Positions 45,246 through 58,935 of a stretch of DNA of 64,000 nucleotides are shown here, piece by piece. The DNA is from Morinoia aosen (lineage: Eukaryota; Arthropoda; Malacostraca; Amphipoda; Talitridae). Location of the stretch: the NCBI GenBank assembly GCA_030386875.1, contig CM059562.1, positions 74,272,095 to 74,336,094 on the forward strand. Direction: 5' to 3'. The notes beneath the pieces were generated by a model, which worked only from the letters and a program-made list of their open reading frames with translations, was not told where the DNA came from and searched no databases. The translations under genes and the position numbers were made by a program. Numbering within the stretch: the first letter of the stretch is position 1; each line of letters opens with the position of its first letter.

Positions 45246-48200
45246 ATTTGTTTCCGTTAACAAAAGATTACATTGTAAAATGTACTTTTATTTAGTTCCA
45301 AGGCAGTTTATAAAATTAATATGTGAACGATATTTGTTTCATTTCACTGTCCTAATTTAGATATATTACCAACTGACTTGGTCGGGAATATTTTCCCCAT
45401 ACTGTGAATGTTAATACGCATACTTTAAGTACATGCACATGTCATTGGTGTGAGAAAATCGCACTAGATTATAATATGCTGTACCAGACCCGTTTTAATA
45501 CCTGTAGTCGCAGCTCAAGAACGTTCTCGGGTTTGTTGTTGTCGAGTTCACACTCTGAACTGTGAATTTGTTGACAGTGCAGACTTTGAGAGTACTTCGC
45601 TCACTGTCTGTACCGGTGACACCTCATGTCGACGTACGGCATAATGCAAAAGTGAGCAGTTTCTGTTCATACTGTATATATTGAGATTTGCCTGTCCTTT
45701 TTCGCTCAAATATATTCATGTTGTCCTTATTTTCCAATAATCAATGGTCGATAGAAAATGTAATTCATCTCTCTTTGAAGCAAAGGCAACGGCACTTTGT
45801 TTTCTTAAGAATATTATGGTAATCGTAAGTATCCTTCTCAATCGATGATTTTCACTCATTACTGTGATAGATTCCTTAGAGTTATTTTTTGTAAAAAATT
45901 GAAACCGTGATTGTGAAATTGAACGCCATTGATAAGTAACATAAACTCTGCTGTAATTTGCTGTAAATTGTGCACCCTGATGTCGTTAACCTTCTTGAAC
46001 TTTCGTTCGCGGCTACAAACATAAACAAACATAACCAAATTCAATTAAATACTCTGAGGCACACCCAAACATTCTCAAGCCCTTTCAAACACATGCAAAC
46101 ATGCACAAACACCCACGAATACAAAGGCTTCGATTGCGTCAACTTACAAAGTTATGCAGAATCGCGCAGGGGAAATTGATTCGCCGAAGCTAAATTCAGA
46201 CAAGTTTGTAATTAATGGCTTTGGAACATCAACAGGGCTTTGAGGGTTGCCGTATCATGGATACTTCGACATCAGGCAACAGCAGATCTTATGCGATCAT
46301 TAGTGGAGGTTGTCGGTCATTGAAATCGTGTCCTGTGCTTTATAATGATCGGATATTTCGGTGAAGAATTTCATGCACACGAAAATCAAATTGAGCGGTT
46401 GACGCGCTACATATGAAAAATTGTTTCTTATATTGTATTGAGTAATTAATTAAACCAAATTCAGATAAAAATTCAGATAAAAATTCAGAGTTTTGTATGA
46501 GTGAATCAGGTTATTTGCGAGAGAAGCAGCTTGGCTGTTTTCCTATCAAATGCCATTTCCAAAGAAATGGTGAATAAGAGTGGAATTTTATACAAAGATT
46601 TTTGAAAGTTCCAGAGGAGTCCCAAAACTGCTTCACAAGTTTTCAGGAGAGCTCACAAGAGATTGTGTGATGAGACTCTGACTTCTAGTGGACGAAAGCT
46701 CTATTGCAAAGCAAGCAGTCCTGAAATGCTGTTTTAGGATATTCGTGTTTAATTTATGTTAATGAAATAGATTGTTTCATCACATCTATTACTATGATTT
46801 TCACTCATTTCATTAGCGAAAAATTGTTGCTAAAGAGCTCAGAGGGAGAAATCAAGAAAAAGGAGCACGTTTTACCGTTTTCTTCTGTATTAATTATTCT
46901 GTAATTACTACTACTACTATATCTTTTAAAGGCTTGGCATCGAAATATCCTACATTCTGCTTGAATAAAACAACTTGAACAGTTCCAACTAAGTGGGCTG
47001 TGAGATGCGGGGTTGGTTGCGAACAAAAATAAAGTCTGCCAAAAGTTCTCGCTCGAGTTATATGGGCTTGAACATACCGATAAATTTGCTGATCGTGGAG
47101 ACGTAAAATCACAATGCATGACTGTTAGCATAATAAGAAACTACCAGAAGTGATAGAACTGGTACTTTTAATGCTAACAGTCTTCTGTGTATGAAGCTAA
47201 GATGTCTCATTTCATATATTCCTCAGTATAATGAAATGCGTTTCATCGAAAACGATCTCATGCCGGTATTTTCCCTGTAGTGTACACTGGTACCCTGTAA
47301 GGGCTATGATGTGAAATGGCTGCAGGTATAGTGAAATTTCTATTTGTTTAATAGTCGCGCCTGCTCTAAGCAAATCAAATATGCGTCTCAAAAATATATA
47401 TGATCGTATATCTTTGGGATCGAACCTTAACAACCAACGCAAACTTTTATTGACGTATTTTATGTTGTCGATAATGTTGATTTGATTATCAAGCAAATGC
47501 TTACTCTAGCTACTGTGAATGTTTACGTTTTTTCATCCTACAATTCTTGAACTATTCGTGGGTGGCAAACTTATTTTTTTTTGCTGTTATAAATCGAAAT
47601 AACTCTCACAAGTCACCAACGCCCGTCACTGGGACAACAACCAATTTACGTAACGATGGTCCTCCATCTAACTCCTCTGCAACAGCAACCTTGCTAGCAC
47701 CTCTCGCAGGGGCAATAGGAAAAAATTCAATGCTTATTTCCTATCTGAAGCCTATGGAAAAATTCCTATCAGGAGGGAACGCGGTGATGAGTTGCTCTCC
47801 CTTTTTCCACAGTCGCTTACTTTCATCGGCGCCAGCCTGCTCGGAAATGGAGTGTTCAGATGCAGTCCTCAGATATTGGCTGTACAGTTTTAAAAGGGCT
47901 CGCTGCATAAATTGAGTTATTGACTTCCGAAATTTTTCGTGTCTCCTCAATCTCTAGCATGTTCTCGACACCCGAAAACATTCCACAGTACGCTAAAAAA
48001 ATCTTGGGTTATTGGTGCCCTATTTATGCTTTTGCCTTCAGAATCGTGAACATGATGACATGATAATCACTGAAAACATAGAAAATACTGACTTAGCGAG
48101 TGGAAAATCAAAATCATACTAAATATAAATAATTTTTTTTAAACTAAACCCGAGGAATGGATAATTTTTTTCATATTCACTGATAAATCTTTCAGAAAAT

Positions 48201-51200
48201 TGCAATTCTCAGTAGAGAAGACTGACGATGTTGCGCAGGTTTACTATTGCCTTCTTGTGATTGTTTCAGACTCGGAGTAGGAATTAAAAAGTAAAAGGAA
48301 TAGAAAAGACCGCTAGGAACAATCTCACATCTACGCGGTTGTTGAAGTCTGAGCATTTCCAGGGTGGCAAGCCAGTCGAATCGAATACTCTTTTCGCTTT
48401 GGCTCGCGATCTTTCAAACCAAATTAGACTATCGGTTGCCGATGACCCAATTTGAACGGACGTTTAAATGAGAAGTTTTGTTAAGAAATAGTCAACACTA
48501 TGTTTGACAGTTCATTCAAAAGCTGAATATTAATACTGGAAGCTATAGAAATTTTATACAGTATATTCGTAACACTATGATGTGTAAGAATAGTATCGAG
48601 TACAATAATAATATATCACGAAGAATAAATATGATCAGCGTCACTGCAAAATCGCACACAATAATATGCATTACCTTATACTTACACAGGCAAAGCTAAA
48701 TATTTTTTTTCTCTGAAACTGAAGTTGTTGTTATGCTTAATAAAATATCAAACGACGCCAAACTTAATGTTTCATAATATATAATATGACAGACATGGAA
48801 GGTCTCCGAGAGTGTAATATTATTCCCTAAGTTTAGGAAACCCATTATTGGTGGATTTTTTCAACTTTTGCGGGTCGGAAATATGGCTGCATCCATTAAA
48901 AAGTAAAACACGAAGCGAGACTTCAGAAGTATTATTCATTCATGTAAAATATGAATTCCCCAATCTTTCAATCGAGCATTGCGTTTTTCCAACTCTGAGA
49001 CGATGAAGTAGAAGCGTGAGCGGTACTCGCAATTTTTTCCTTTTTAAAATGGAATCATTTTAGATGCCGTAGTATGCACCATCATCTGACGAGGTAAAAG
49101 TATAATCCAACACAATAATCCTAAATCCATTCATATTTCATTCAGGAACTCAGCATCTTTATTTAACACAACACATATTTAGTCAAACAAAAAATGGCAA
49201 AACCCTCAAATAACCATGCGGCAAAATATAGTTAAATTTTCAGTTAGTCCGCCGAAAGAATTTATATTTTATTTATACCTCTTATAGCTCATGCATGTGG
49301 CGGCTCTGCTACAGTACAGGCAGAGCACATCCTGTGTGAGCATACATCGAAAAGTTCAGAGAATATTTATAATATCGTGACTCGGTTCACCGAGTTGGGT
49401 TTGAATATTGTTCAGAAATCCTAACTGACAAAACAAGTCGTCTGTTTCAGGAAAAACTGAAAGCCGATCAATTGAACTTAACAGGCTTTGAGTCCGCACA
49501 CCGTGTAATTTTAAATGTCCCACAATTCAGATATCCGTTTGAATTCGAAAGTCTATGGAAATTAGTTCTAGTATTTAAGTAACTTTTGCAAATCCATCAT
49601 GAACTTTATGCTTGCTCAATTCTGAACAATAAAATGCATGAATTTGTTCCCATAGAGGATTTTGTAAGCTTTTAACGTCTCTCGCGATAGAATGTATTTT
49701 GTGTGTGACGCAATTTCGTAGTTCTTCATTTTCAAAATGTTTTGAAAAAGAAAATGCACGGAAATTAGTACCAGCATTTAAGTATCTTTTTAAGACTGGT
49801 AAAAAAAGCACTAAATCTTTTTACATACTAGATTCGTTCAAAATACAAAACCTACACAATCAGTATATAAGATTTATTTTCTAAAATATTATTGCCATAA
49901 AAGTATCGGGATCTTCTGATGTTCTCATCTTTGAGTCGTGGGTTTCTTAAGGCGACACTCGACAGGGTTACACGACTAACTTCGTTACTATTGGAGGGAG
50001 GGAGAGTCGGAGGTTTCTAATTTATTAATAGAAAGTACAGGTGATGACACAACAAGAAAAGTGCTACTTGACAGCAGAAATAAGGTTTGTAAGCGTAAAC
50101 ACTAAGTGAAAAGCGGCGTCAGACCTCACGACCTCTTGCCTAAGCTTGCGGGGACGGTGGTAAAGCTTCACCTCATCGCTTGAGGACCGGCCTCCGTCTC
50201 ACTAAATCTTTAGCTCACTTTTCGAAGGAAGAACACGCACACAGTGAACATGAACACGGGGTAGAATCACGCTTTAGGTATGACGGAATACTTTCAGAAG
50301 CGAGCGGATGCGACAAAAATTTTGATTTATTATTTCGGATATGATCTTAAGCGGCTGAATTAATTATCAGTACATTATCCGACTTACCTATTATATCTCG
50401 AGAAATTGCGTCAACAAAGTACTGATGGCAGTTGTTGAGTTAATATAATTAAGGGATAAAACACGATGACTACCTAGCCATTGCATAAATTAACTCTAGA
50501 AAGGGAGCAAACTTTGAACTAGCTTTGGTAAAATTGAAATTTATGAATTAAGACCTACCGCGACTTTGAACATATGCGGACAAAAAAAAATACATCAAAG
50601 AATGTTTTTTTTGGGGTGATCGCACTTCTACAGGGAAAATTGAGAAACATTTTCAACATGAAAAATTCCTAAGTACCTGTAAAAAATAATCCAGCATTAT
50701 TCATGATCATTTCGTGCAGTAAATGATTTATCTACCATTCATACCTCATTCTTCATGATAGAAACTTTGCAGAAAGTGAAGCCCTTATGTAGAAAATGAA
50801 ACCCTTTTCCCTACTTCATTGATGGTGCAAACTGTGTACGGCCTTTATCGAGTATCGAGAAGAGAAGGTGTAATTTGTGTATATTCTCTCCTATAGAGAA
50901 CGAGAACATGGGAGTTACGACGATCAGCAAAGACTGAATTTCGAGCGCAGCGATTGGTGGCGTGCGCCGCAAGCCTCTCTCCATCCATTGGCAAAATGGC
51001 ACGACAAACTCTTGACTTCATCCTGTCGGGTTACCTGCTAAATAAAGGCCTGATTGCTTGTGCAGTTTGCCGCAATAAAGCTCGACGGAACTTTGCTAAC
51101 CTGACTTGGGGAGCCACAGCACGTGAAGAAAATGCACCTTTATTCCTGCCTTTTCCTTCGCCAAGCGGGAAAAAAATCCCTTGACGAAGATTGAAATGAG

Positions 51201-51481
51201 GGAAGTTTTAGAGCGGCCCGTCGTTCTGCGGGCGAAGGCGCGATAGAAATTCAATAAAATGGCCAAGTTTAATGCGTTTGTGGATCAGAATTGCTTGACG
51301 CCTTTTCGACGGGGGTGAATTTTTCAGCGTTTTCATGAATTGAACGCAGTGAACGTGAGATGACTTAAGATCGATGAGTTGATATTCTGATTAAATTTGA
51401 GGCCATGGAGGATTTTTTTTCAAATTTTTATGTGGGTGACCATGAATTTGTGCATGCTCAGCGAAAGATAAAATAATTAAA
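45246..51481. other. Long stretch without recognised genes
   Basis: A small 15-bp repeat (aaattcagataaa) lies at about 46459-46492. Facing short frames at 47547-47950 and a GC-richer frame at 50954-51184 (with attggtgg and ccattgg, CCAAT-type words) have no recognisable motif. A weak internal similarity (ggaaattagt(t/a)c near 49557 and 49759) may be an old duplication. Otherwise nothing was seen. Confidence 0.4.
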
Positions 51482-51683
51482 GAATTAAAGAAATACACGC
51501 TGGTATCGTCCCAACCCAGTCTATCTTTTACGCCGCCTGCATGCATGTTTTTCACCGCCTAAACAATTTAAGCGATTAAATCGCTTAGGCGGTGAGAAAC
51601 ATGCATGCAGGCGGCGAAAAAGCTAGACTGGGAAGTGTTGACAAGAGCTTGAATTAAAGAAATACACGCTGGTCTCGTCCCAA
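51482..51683. repeat. 33-bp direct repeats around a family A MITE
   Basis: The phrase gaattaaagaaatacacgct, then ggt(a/c)tcgtcccaa, occurs at 51482-51514 directly before the MITE and again at 51651-51683, 18 bp after its end, with one difference. The repeats are far longer than any usual target-site duplication. Confidence 0.92.
51515..51632. mobile_element. Hairpin MITE, family A, copy 3
   Basis: It runs from cccagtctatcttttacgcc to its inverse ggcgaaaaagctagactggg, with gcatgcatg words in both arms and agcgattaaatcgctt in the turn. It is 118 bp and close to a perfect palindrome, probably among the youngest copies here. Confidence 0.92.
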
Positions 51684-51689
51684 GGAAAA

Positions 51690-52110
51690 GATTTAGGACC
51701 TCTCAAGGCCCGAAACTGCAAGACTTTCACACCATAAAATACATCAGCGCAATATCTTCCCACGCAAAAAACTGGAGTCGCTTAAGAGTTTTTGAGAGGA
51801 GTAAATAACGATTAACCGAGAAATAAGATTTGGCTTTTTCACAAACAGGATACCTTTTAAACTGCTCTTTATAGTAACATTTTGAGGTCAGGGAGGTAAC
51901 ATTTTTAACACAATCATTGTTTACCACACGACACAGTGAGAAAAATTTGGTACAACCATGTGCAAATGTTTTAAAAATGATAGTGTTTATTTTCAGCTGG
52001 GGAATTTTTTCTACCATATAGATTTTCTGGTGTAAATAAAATCATTTAAAATATCAAAAGAACTAAGATGATTTACCAAATACCTGTGCCCCTGCTTTCA
52101 ACGAGCCGTA
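51690..52110. other. No recognised feature
   Basis: AT-rich; a 96-codon minus-strand frame (51727-52017) has no motif I know. Confidence 0.45.
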
Positions 52111-52114
52111 TTCG

Positions 52115-52640
52115 GAATTCCTAAAAGTTTGTATCTAATTTCTAAATATTTTTGGAAAGTTTTTGTTCACCACTTACTCCCTCCCCATATTTAGCTCTTG
52201 AGTTTGTGTAGAAAGCCTGTCGAGACAAGGTTAGTATCATCGCTGCGTCTTTCCAAAAGCCGAATCTGTAATCTGACGTGTTTTCATAAGTTTCAATTGA
52301 CGATTCCATTTCAAAATTCAGCTCCTGAGTGTGTTTAAAACGATTGCAGTGACATGCTTCCTACGATCGCGGAGTTTTTTCAAATACCGAATCCGCTATC
52401 TAATGTGTTTTTATAAGTTTCAATCAATGATTTCATTCCTAAATATAATTCATGATTTTGTGTACAACGCGTGCAGAAAAAAGCATTCTACCATAACTGC
52501 GTCTTTCTAAAAGCTGAATCTGCTATCTAACGCGTTTCTTTAATTTTCAATGGACGATTTCAGTCCTAATTTAGCTCATGAGTTTGTGTACAACGCTTGC
52601 ACAGACAAGCTTCGGACCATCGCTGCGTCTTTCCAATAAG
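52115..52640. repeat. Tandem repeat of about 127 bp, 4 copies
   Basis: The block tgcgtctttccaaaagc(c/t)g or its variants starts at about 52242, 52371, 52498 and 52624. Between them recur aatctg-tatctaa(c/t)g(t/c)gttt, a caat-gacgatttcat word and agctc(a)tgagtttgtgta. Copies are clearly diverged, so this is an old array. Confidence 0.85.
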
Positions 52641-52759
52641 GAGGTCGTTACGGCTGTACAAGCAGGACAATAGGGACCTTGTCTTCCAGAAGCGAGCAAA
52701 TTATCGTTGTCCTCTTTCACAAATTGCTTAGATGTGAATGTTCGATGAAGACCCGGTGA

Positions 52760-53330
52760 TCCATCTTCGAATTTCGCCTAATGAAAATGTCGGCTTAGGA
52801 AAGCACTGAAATAGAAAACGAGAGTCTCTCGAATTTTTCCACAATTGGACACCCGCCAGAAAAGACGGCGGTACACAATGTGTTCTAATTTGATGACAAT
52901 TTGCCGGATTGGACACCCGAATTTTTGTCTAATTGGATAACCGCCAAATTGACGACGGTGCACAAAAGTTCTAATTTTGTGACATGTGGCATGATTGCTC
53001 TCTCAAATTTTGCCTAATTGGATACTCGATAAACTGACGACAGTACGCAAAATAATCCAATTTCATCTCATTAACTGATTGGACTCTAAAATTTTCGCCT
53101 AATTGGGGACTCGATAAACTGACAACAGTACGCTAAGTGATCCAATTTCGTGACTTTAACTACTTGAAAGCCAACGAACAACCGTATCTACGGATTCTTT
53201 ATTTCCAATTTCAAGCCTGATACATATCACCTTGTACATTGGATTGTCAAATGCCTTATAATTAACTCTCAAATTTTATCTATTCAGACACCCGCAAAAC
53301 GGACGACGGTAATAACTTGTGACGAATGAA
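52760..53330. repeat. Tandem repeat of about 86 bp, 5-6 copies
   Basis: The words cctaattgg(a), ac(c/t)cg(c/a)(c/t)aaa, (t)gacgac(a/g)gt, ca(a)aa and tccaatttc(g)tga recur in this order, about 86 bp apart in the best copies (53020-53160). The unit lies directly beside the 127-bp array but is unrelated to it. Confidence 0.85.
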
Positions 53331-54889
53331 ACACAAGCTGACAAGCGCGTCAATACTTCGAATTTGCGGTCACAATGAAAAAAAATTCACTTCTGTTGTG
53401 AAATACAGTGAAGTAATCTATGTTTGCACGAGCTCATTTTGTAAGCGACGTAAACAATCCTGTAGTTAAAAGCATTGTATGTCCTTGACAAGTCTCATTG
53501 ACTTTTAAATAGCATAGAATTATTTTTTCACAAGATATGGGGTACGAAAAGAAGACGCAGTCTAATTCCCATCTTGCTCATTGAGTGTTTGTGAAGGAAG
53601 CTTCAAATTCTAGTTTTACATTGTGTGGACTAAAAGCATTTTAATCCATGATTATCGGAATGGACCACAACTGACTTACAATCGAGCAATGTGTTTTAAT
53701 ATTTAACAATAAGATAATATATTGGAATTATCAGAAAATATGCATTAATATGTAATGCATTAACAAGAAACATTGTAATTTCTTTCCAATGCGATAGTTA
53801 TCGAATTTATTTAAATTCAAGTTTTATTCACTATAAGGAAGGAATTCACACACCTAAGGTCACGCCTCTCAAAAGATGAGAAAGTGCTAAATAAATTCAT
53901 TGGGTCAAAATTAATAAAATTTATTTTACTACATGGACTATTTTAATCAAACATTTCCCGAAATACTAGCATAAAAAATTTACAGTCGGGACAATTTCCC
54001 TGGCTCACAGATGCTAGACGAAAGCAGCTCGAATATTTTCCGTCGACGCATGAGCAAAGCAAACAAAGCCTTGCTTGGCGGAGTTGCTGTCAATTTTAGA
54101 GGGGCACGAGCTTAAAAAATCAATAAATCTTCCCCTGATGGAGCAAACTTTTTGCAGGGAGAGTAATTCTATTTGGAGCAGCGAGTGAGAACGTGCCCTA
54201 GCCTCTCGACCACGCTACCCATGCCCTTCCACCCCCGGTCCGTCCCTCTGCTTCTCGCGGTGTTGCCGAACTGTGTGTTGACATCCCCTCTGCTTTATCG
54301 CCCAATGTAAACAAAGTCGCAAATTTTTCCATGCTTTGAAAAAATGCCCACTGGTGACACGGCTCGTGTTGCAGTTTAAAAACATGGTATTTACATCAAC
54401 TATAGTTGAAACTGGGCCTTCCATTGAAGGAATGTTCTCAAAATGCCTGATGAAAGCAGAAAGTTGATTCATCGTAACTCTTGTCGAAGTTATTGGAATT
54501 GTAGCTCGTGTGTTCGTTGAGCTTCCGAACATGTCTCGTAATATGTCGGATATGATAAGTTTAAAGTTTAGGACGTAAATTGTATGAAACGAAACTAAGA
54601 GCCAGAAATTTGACATGCCCATTCATTCAGCCATTGTTCGTTTTTGATAAAATCTTTGACATTGACTCTGGAGTGGCTGGGCTACTTACATATTCAAATT
54701 TGGGCCTCAACCACTCCAAGATAAACTTAACTTGAAAGAATTTTTATGGGTGCAACACGATTAATTTTTTTTGTAATAAAATTGAGAGAATCTGTCGGTA
54801 ACACCCAAGGATAAAAACAAATGAAAATCAAAGGCGATTATAAATTACTTGAAATGCATGCGCTTCAACTGCCTCAATGTTACCAGAAA
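53331..54889. other. Mostly featureless; one unassigned minus-strand frame of 135 codons
   Basis: The frame at 54215-54622 (minus) starts with MGMSNFWLLVSFHTIYVL and contains MEGPVSTIVDVNTMFLNCN. It is the longest frame in the window outside repeats and the LTR-element fragment. I recognise no domain in it. GC is higher at its 3' end (54180-54310). It could be chance, an exon, or the remains of an element. Confidence 0.35.
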
Positions 54890-55355
54890 TGAGGTAATAT
54901 GAAAACAATGAATACAAATGCTTAAAGGAAAAATCATAGAGGCACTTTGGATGCGCACTTTTCATTTTAATATCATGTTTTAAATTATGATAACTTATGT
55001 AACTTGATTAAAATATGAAAATAATAAATTCAAATACTTAATGCATAAATATAAAGGCACTTTGATGCACACTTTTCAAAATAATATCGAGTTTTAAAAT
55101 ATGACAATAAATACAAATAACTAAGGTAAAAACATAAAGGCACGTCGGATGCACACTTCTCAGAATAATATTAAGTTTGAAAATATGAAAACAATAAACT
55201 CAAATACCTAGAGTAAATAACATAAGAGTACTTCGGACGTGCACTTCTCAGAATAATATCAAGTTTCACCATGTGAAAACAATAAATACAAGTACGTAAG
55301 GTAAAAAACATAAAGGCGCTCCGGATGCGCATTTCTCAGAATAATATCCCAGGTT
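54890..55355. repeat. Tandem repeat of about 88 bp, 5 copies
   Basis: The word ggca(c)t(t)(t/c)(t/c)ggatg occurs at 54942, 55051, 55139, 55227 (as agtacttcggacg) and 55314, each followed by (t/c)gcac(a)cttctcagaataatat and preceded by aaaacaataaatacaaatac. The first interval is longer owing to an insertion. Confidence 0.9.
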
Positions 55356-56278
55356 TAACAGCTATAGAAACATTTCAGAAAATATTTTATGCGTGTGAGG
55401 AGCACAGCAGGCAGCACTCCGCTGGTGTAAGATCCTTGTTCCGGCCTTCAATTTCCGGACCCGAGCTCCTGTGTTGGAGGAGAACGTCTTTTATTTAAGT
55501 TTTATTATTGCATATTGGGGTAGTGCGCTGAAACGACGTTCCGACTTAGTTTAAATGGTTTACTGCATAATATTATACCGTTATTTTATTGCTAAACACA
55601 ATTATTATTGTCTAACATATTATTGTCAGATATGTTTTATTGTCTACTGGGCGGGGAACGTTCTTTCTGAATGAATGGTATGTTTCTTTTTAAAAAATTG
55701 AGCCTTGCAAGTGAAATCAACAAAACGAATTGATGAAATTTGAAGCTGAGCTGCTGTTCTGAACAAATAAATGAACTTTGTTATAGAGAATCGTTTCCAG
55801 CCCGTGTGAAACCAATAGATTAATTATCTGAAGCTTGCAGCTCTCGTAGGAAAATATTTTAAGCCATGACTTGTTGAAAATGTAACAGGGGACGTGACAG
55901 GAGGTTAGAGTGAAAATGCGTTCATTTTTCGTAAAGAATTTTCTTTCTTGGACTTTCCTAGCTTAAACTTTAGAAGAAGCTGGAATGTAGGCTCGAATAG
56001 AACAATTTATACACATTTGAAAAATAACCACATTGTCACTAATTTTTAATCCTCAAAGTTTTCAGGCAAGAATATAAATTGCCGATTTATTTCAGGATTA
56101 ATAAACTATAACTTCAAATCAAATTTTCAACACATTTAGCGCCTTCGTGTAACTAAATTATCAGGTTTAAGTCACACTAATTGTTTCCATAAGATTTTGC
56201 TTTCCTTAACAAATTTGAAACTAGCTACAATAATTTGACGTAACAATGAATAATTTTTCACCTCCCAAACGTAAGCAA
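55356..56278. other. No recognised feature
   Basis: AT-rich; no gene, RNA or repeat identified. Confidence 0.5.
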
Positions 56279-56385
56279 CCCAGTCTAACTTTTTTGCCGG
56301 AGCATGCATGTTTTTGCCGCCCAAGCGATTTAATTACTTGGGTGGCGAAAAACATGCATGCAGGCGGCGAAAAAGTTAGACTGGG
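56279..56385. mobile_element. Hairpin MITE, family A, copy 4
   Basis: It runs from cccagtctaacttttttgcc to ggcgaaaaagttagactggg, with gcatgcatg in both arms; the turn is shorter than in copies 1-3 (107 bp in all). Outside the ends, ccaaacgt on the left (56272 and before) and acgtttgg on the right (56391-56398) extend the palindrome after a short gap. Confidence 0.9.
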
Positions 56386-56389
56386 AAGG

Positions 56390-57409
56390 AACGTTTGGAT
56401 AGAGTGACGGCTCATGATTTATGTTTACTCCGCCGTGTATCGATATCATGCGAGTGTTCTGTGCAAGCACTCATTCACAATCTATTTAAAGACCTTGATT
56501 TGATTGATTAATGTTCACTCACCAACACATCAGTGTTTGGTCAGGCCTGAAATAAATTCAAAACACACGCAACGGCTGCAGTTCCGTGAAAAACTGATTG
56601 CGTGTCTCGAAAGATTAAAAAATAATGGCGTCAGTTATTTTCTTCTCTGTAGAACGTTATCGGCTGTTTCGTTTCAAAACTTAGTTGAACGTCATGTCTC
56701 AAACACATTTCTTTTGGCTTAATTCGGATGTTTTCGTACAAGCGTTATCTGCATCTCTTCAAAGATATACTTCACATGATAAAATCAGGACAAAGTTGTG
56801 GCCATGTAGTCTGTTGGTTAATTTAAAAGTTGATTCATTGTTAGACATTCAATTGAGTGTGAAGCGTCATTAAAAGTAACATAAAATTTTCTTTTGGTAA
56901 TTCTGAAATCAATGTTCGTGATACCACAAAACACACTGACAATGATTATTAATTGTGTTTTGTTCGTACAGGAAATCAATACTCCAATTCAGATCACAAG
57001 GCCTCCCTACAACCTCTCGAAAGCTATTCTATCTAACACTAAAATCGAATGTCCAGTTACTTCAGAGAAATATTCTCATGTCCATACATCAAAGCCGCGA
57101 GAAAAACCATAGCAATAACACAGTCCGCGAGAAACACGGTAGCCAGCATCTTCAGACGCTGTGCCTCGGTCTCAGTAATACTTTTAATCGAAAAGTTGAG
57201 TTGCAGAAGCAGGGAGTGAGGCACCAATGTTATTCTAAGCGTTCCGAGATTTCTGGCATTTTATTTTCTTTCTGGGCCGAGTTAGCGGAGGAGAAAGCGA
57301 GCACTCGTCGTCTCGGAGCTTCAAAAGATGGAGGAAGATGTGAGGGCCCCTGGAGACTTGGGGACTGGAGGGCTTTTACGGGGCTGGCGGTGTGGGCTGG
57401 CGGGCTTAC
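56390..57409. other. No recognised gene
   Basis: Several overlapping short + frames (56504-57431) carry no known motif. GC rises from 57290 towards the minisatellite. Confidence 0.45.
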
Positions 57410-57505
57410 TGCACACATGGGGGCTGTGTAGACCGCTGCTGGCATATATGGGGGCTGTGTGGACTGCTTCTGGCACACATGGGGGCTGTGTGGACTGCAG
57501 TACTT
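57410..57505. repeat. GC-rich minisatellite, about 31-bp unit, 3 copies
   Basis: The words catgggggctgtgt(a/g)gac and gct(g/t)ctggca recur three times. G/T-rich relatives (ggctggcggtgtgggctggc) lie just upstream. Confidence 0.88.
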
Positions 57506-58935
57506 ACACATGTACACAGATGTACTTCAAGTGTGTGGGCAATTGCAAAAAAATTATAGATGGCAGTGAAGAGCCATTAAGTTATATCATATTCAAATGA
57601 GAGCATCAAATTGGTGCTTTTTTGTTTCAATAGTTTTGTTGAGACGTGAATAAAGCTTTCTGATACTTCTTATTTTTGCAACGGATTAATGCCCTTGATT
57701 CTAATGTAGTGTAACTGATCGTGCGCAATGCTGAATAATCACATAGAAGAGCAGAATGCAGTTAATTCAAATTAAAGTTTGATAGAAGCTCTCACCGTAA
57801 TGTGAAGTGGACAGACATTCAAGATGAGTCTCGAGATTTGTGAGCTCCCCGCAGATTTTTGCTGCTGAAGAATCTTGCCTCTAAGCTCTGCCTAAAATGT
57901 GCGTACATCAGAGCGGAATTGTTAGTGTCATGAATAAAGACCTGGAGGCAATTTGGAAATATGACAGGCGTCGTAACTCGCTTCTAAAAATGAGATGAGA
58001 TCGAATCCTCCTGCTTAGTGAGCTCATCGAGAGACATACGACCTGTAGATAGGGGAAGTCTCCGCTGGAATTTTGGAAGGCTAGTTGCCTCAGCCTGTAC
58101 GTCGTTAAAGAGGGCAATTTTGGACTAAATTTTGCTTTATTTGGCTACTCCTCGTCCAACATGTCATTCAATTTGCAGTGTTTAATAGACATAATTGATA
58201 TCCAATAACGAAGGTAAAAATGTGACGAATTGCCCACCAAGTCCTGCAGGTGAAGGGAAGAAAGCTGAAAAGCATGGCGTTATAAATTAAACAAATAGTT
58301 TTAAATGTACGAGGAGTTCGGAGACTCGAACTCGAACTCGAAATAGTTTTTATATGAATGAAGTGAAGAGCTGCACGTTTAATTTTTTCGATTTCAATTT
58401 TGGTAAAAAATCATTTGCAAACATTCGAACACAATGGAAATATTACAAGAAATTGACACGCCATTCAAAATTCGGAAATGTATCATCACTGCATAAGCAG
58501 AAAATTTGATACTAAAGAAAGCAACGAATGTCCATTTAAAGAAAAATAAATCGATCAGTAGCGTTTGTTATTACGATGCATTGGAATTTAGACCAAGGAT
58601 CACATGAGTTAATCCATAGACGAATTCAGAAAAAATGATTGAAATATATTCGAACCTATTGTTCATAATGAAGGTTATACTGTTAGCTTACGACACGCAC
58701 TACAAACAGTTCACACAAACCACTTCATAAATATCAGTATAGAGCAGGATTATCAAAACAAGATTAATTTTCAGCAAAAAACCTGTGTGATCGTTCATTA
58801 GACCACGTTTATCTCGTTTCAATCTAAAAAATGTTCTTTATTTAGTGTAATAAACTAACATCATAACATCTTGCAGGCATCTTCTCATAACCTTTATGAT
58901 TACAGATCCCTATTGTCCAATCATCTATTGATAAT
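57506..58935. other. No recognised feature
   Basis: AT-rich; only short frames. A small repeat of ctcgaa lies at 58325-58345. Confidence 0.5.
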
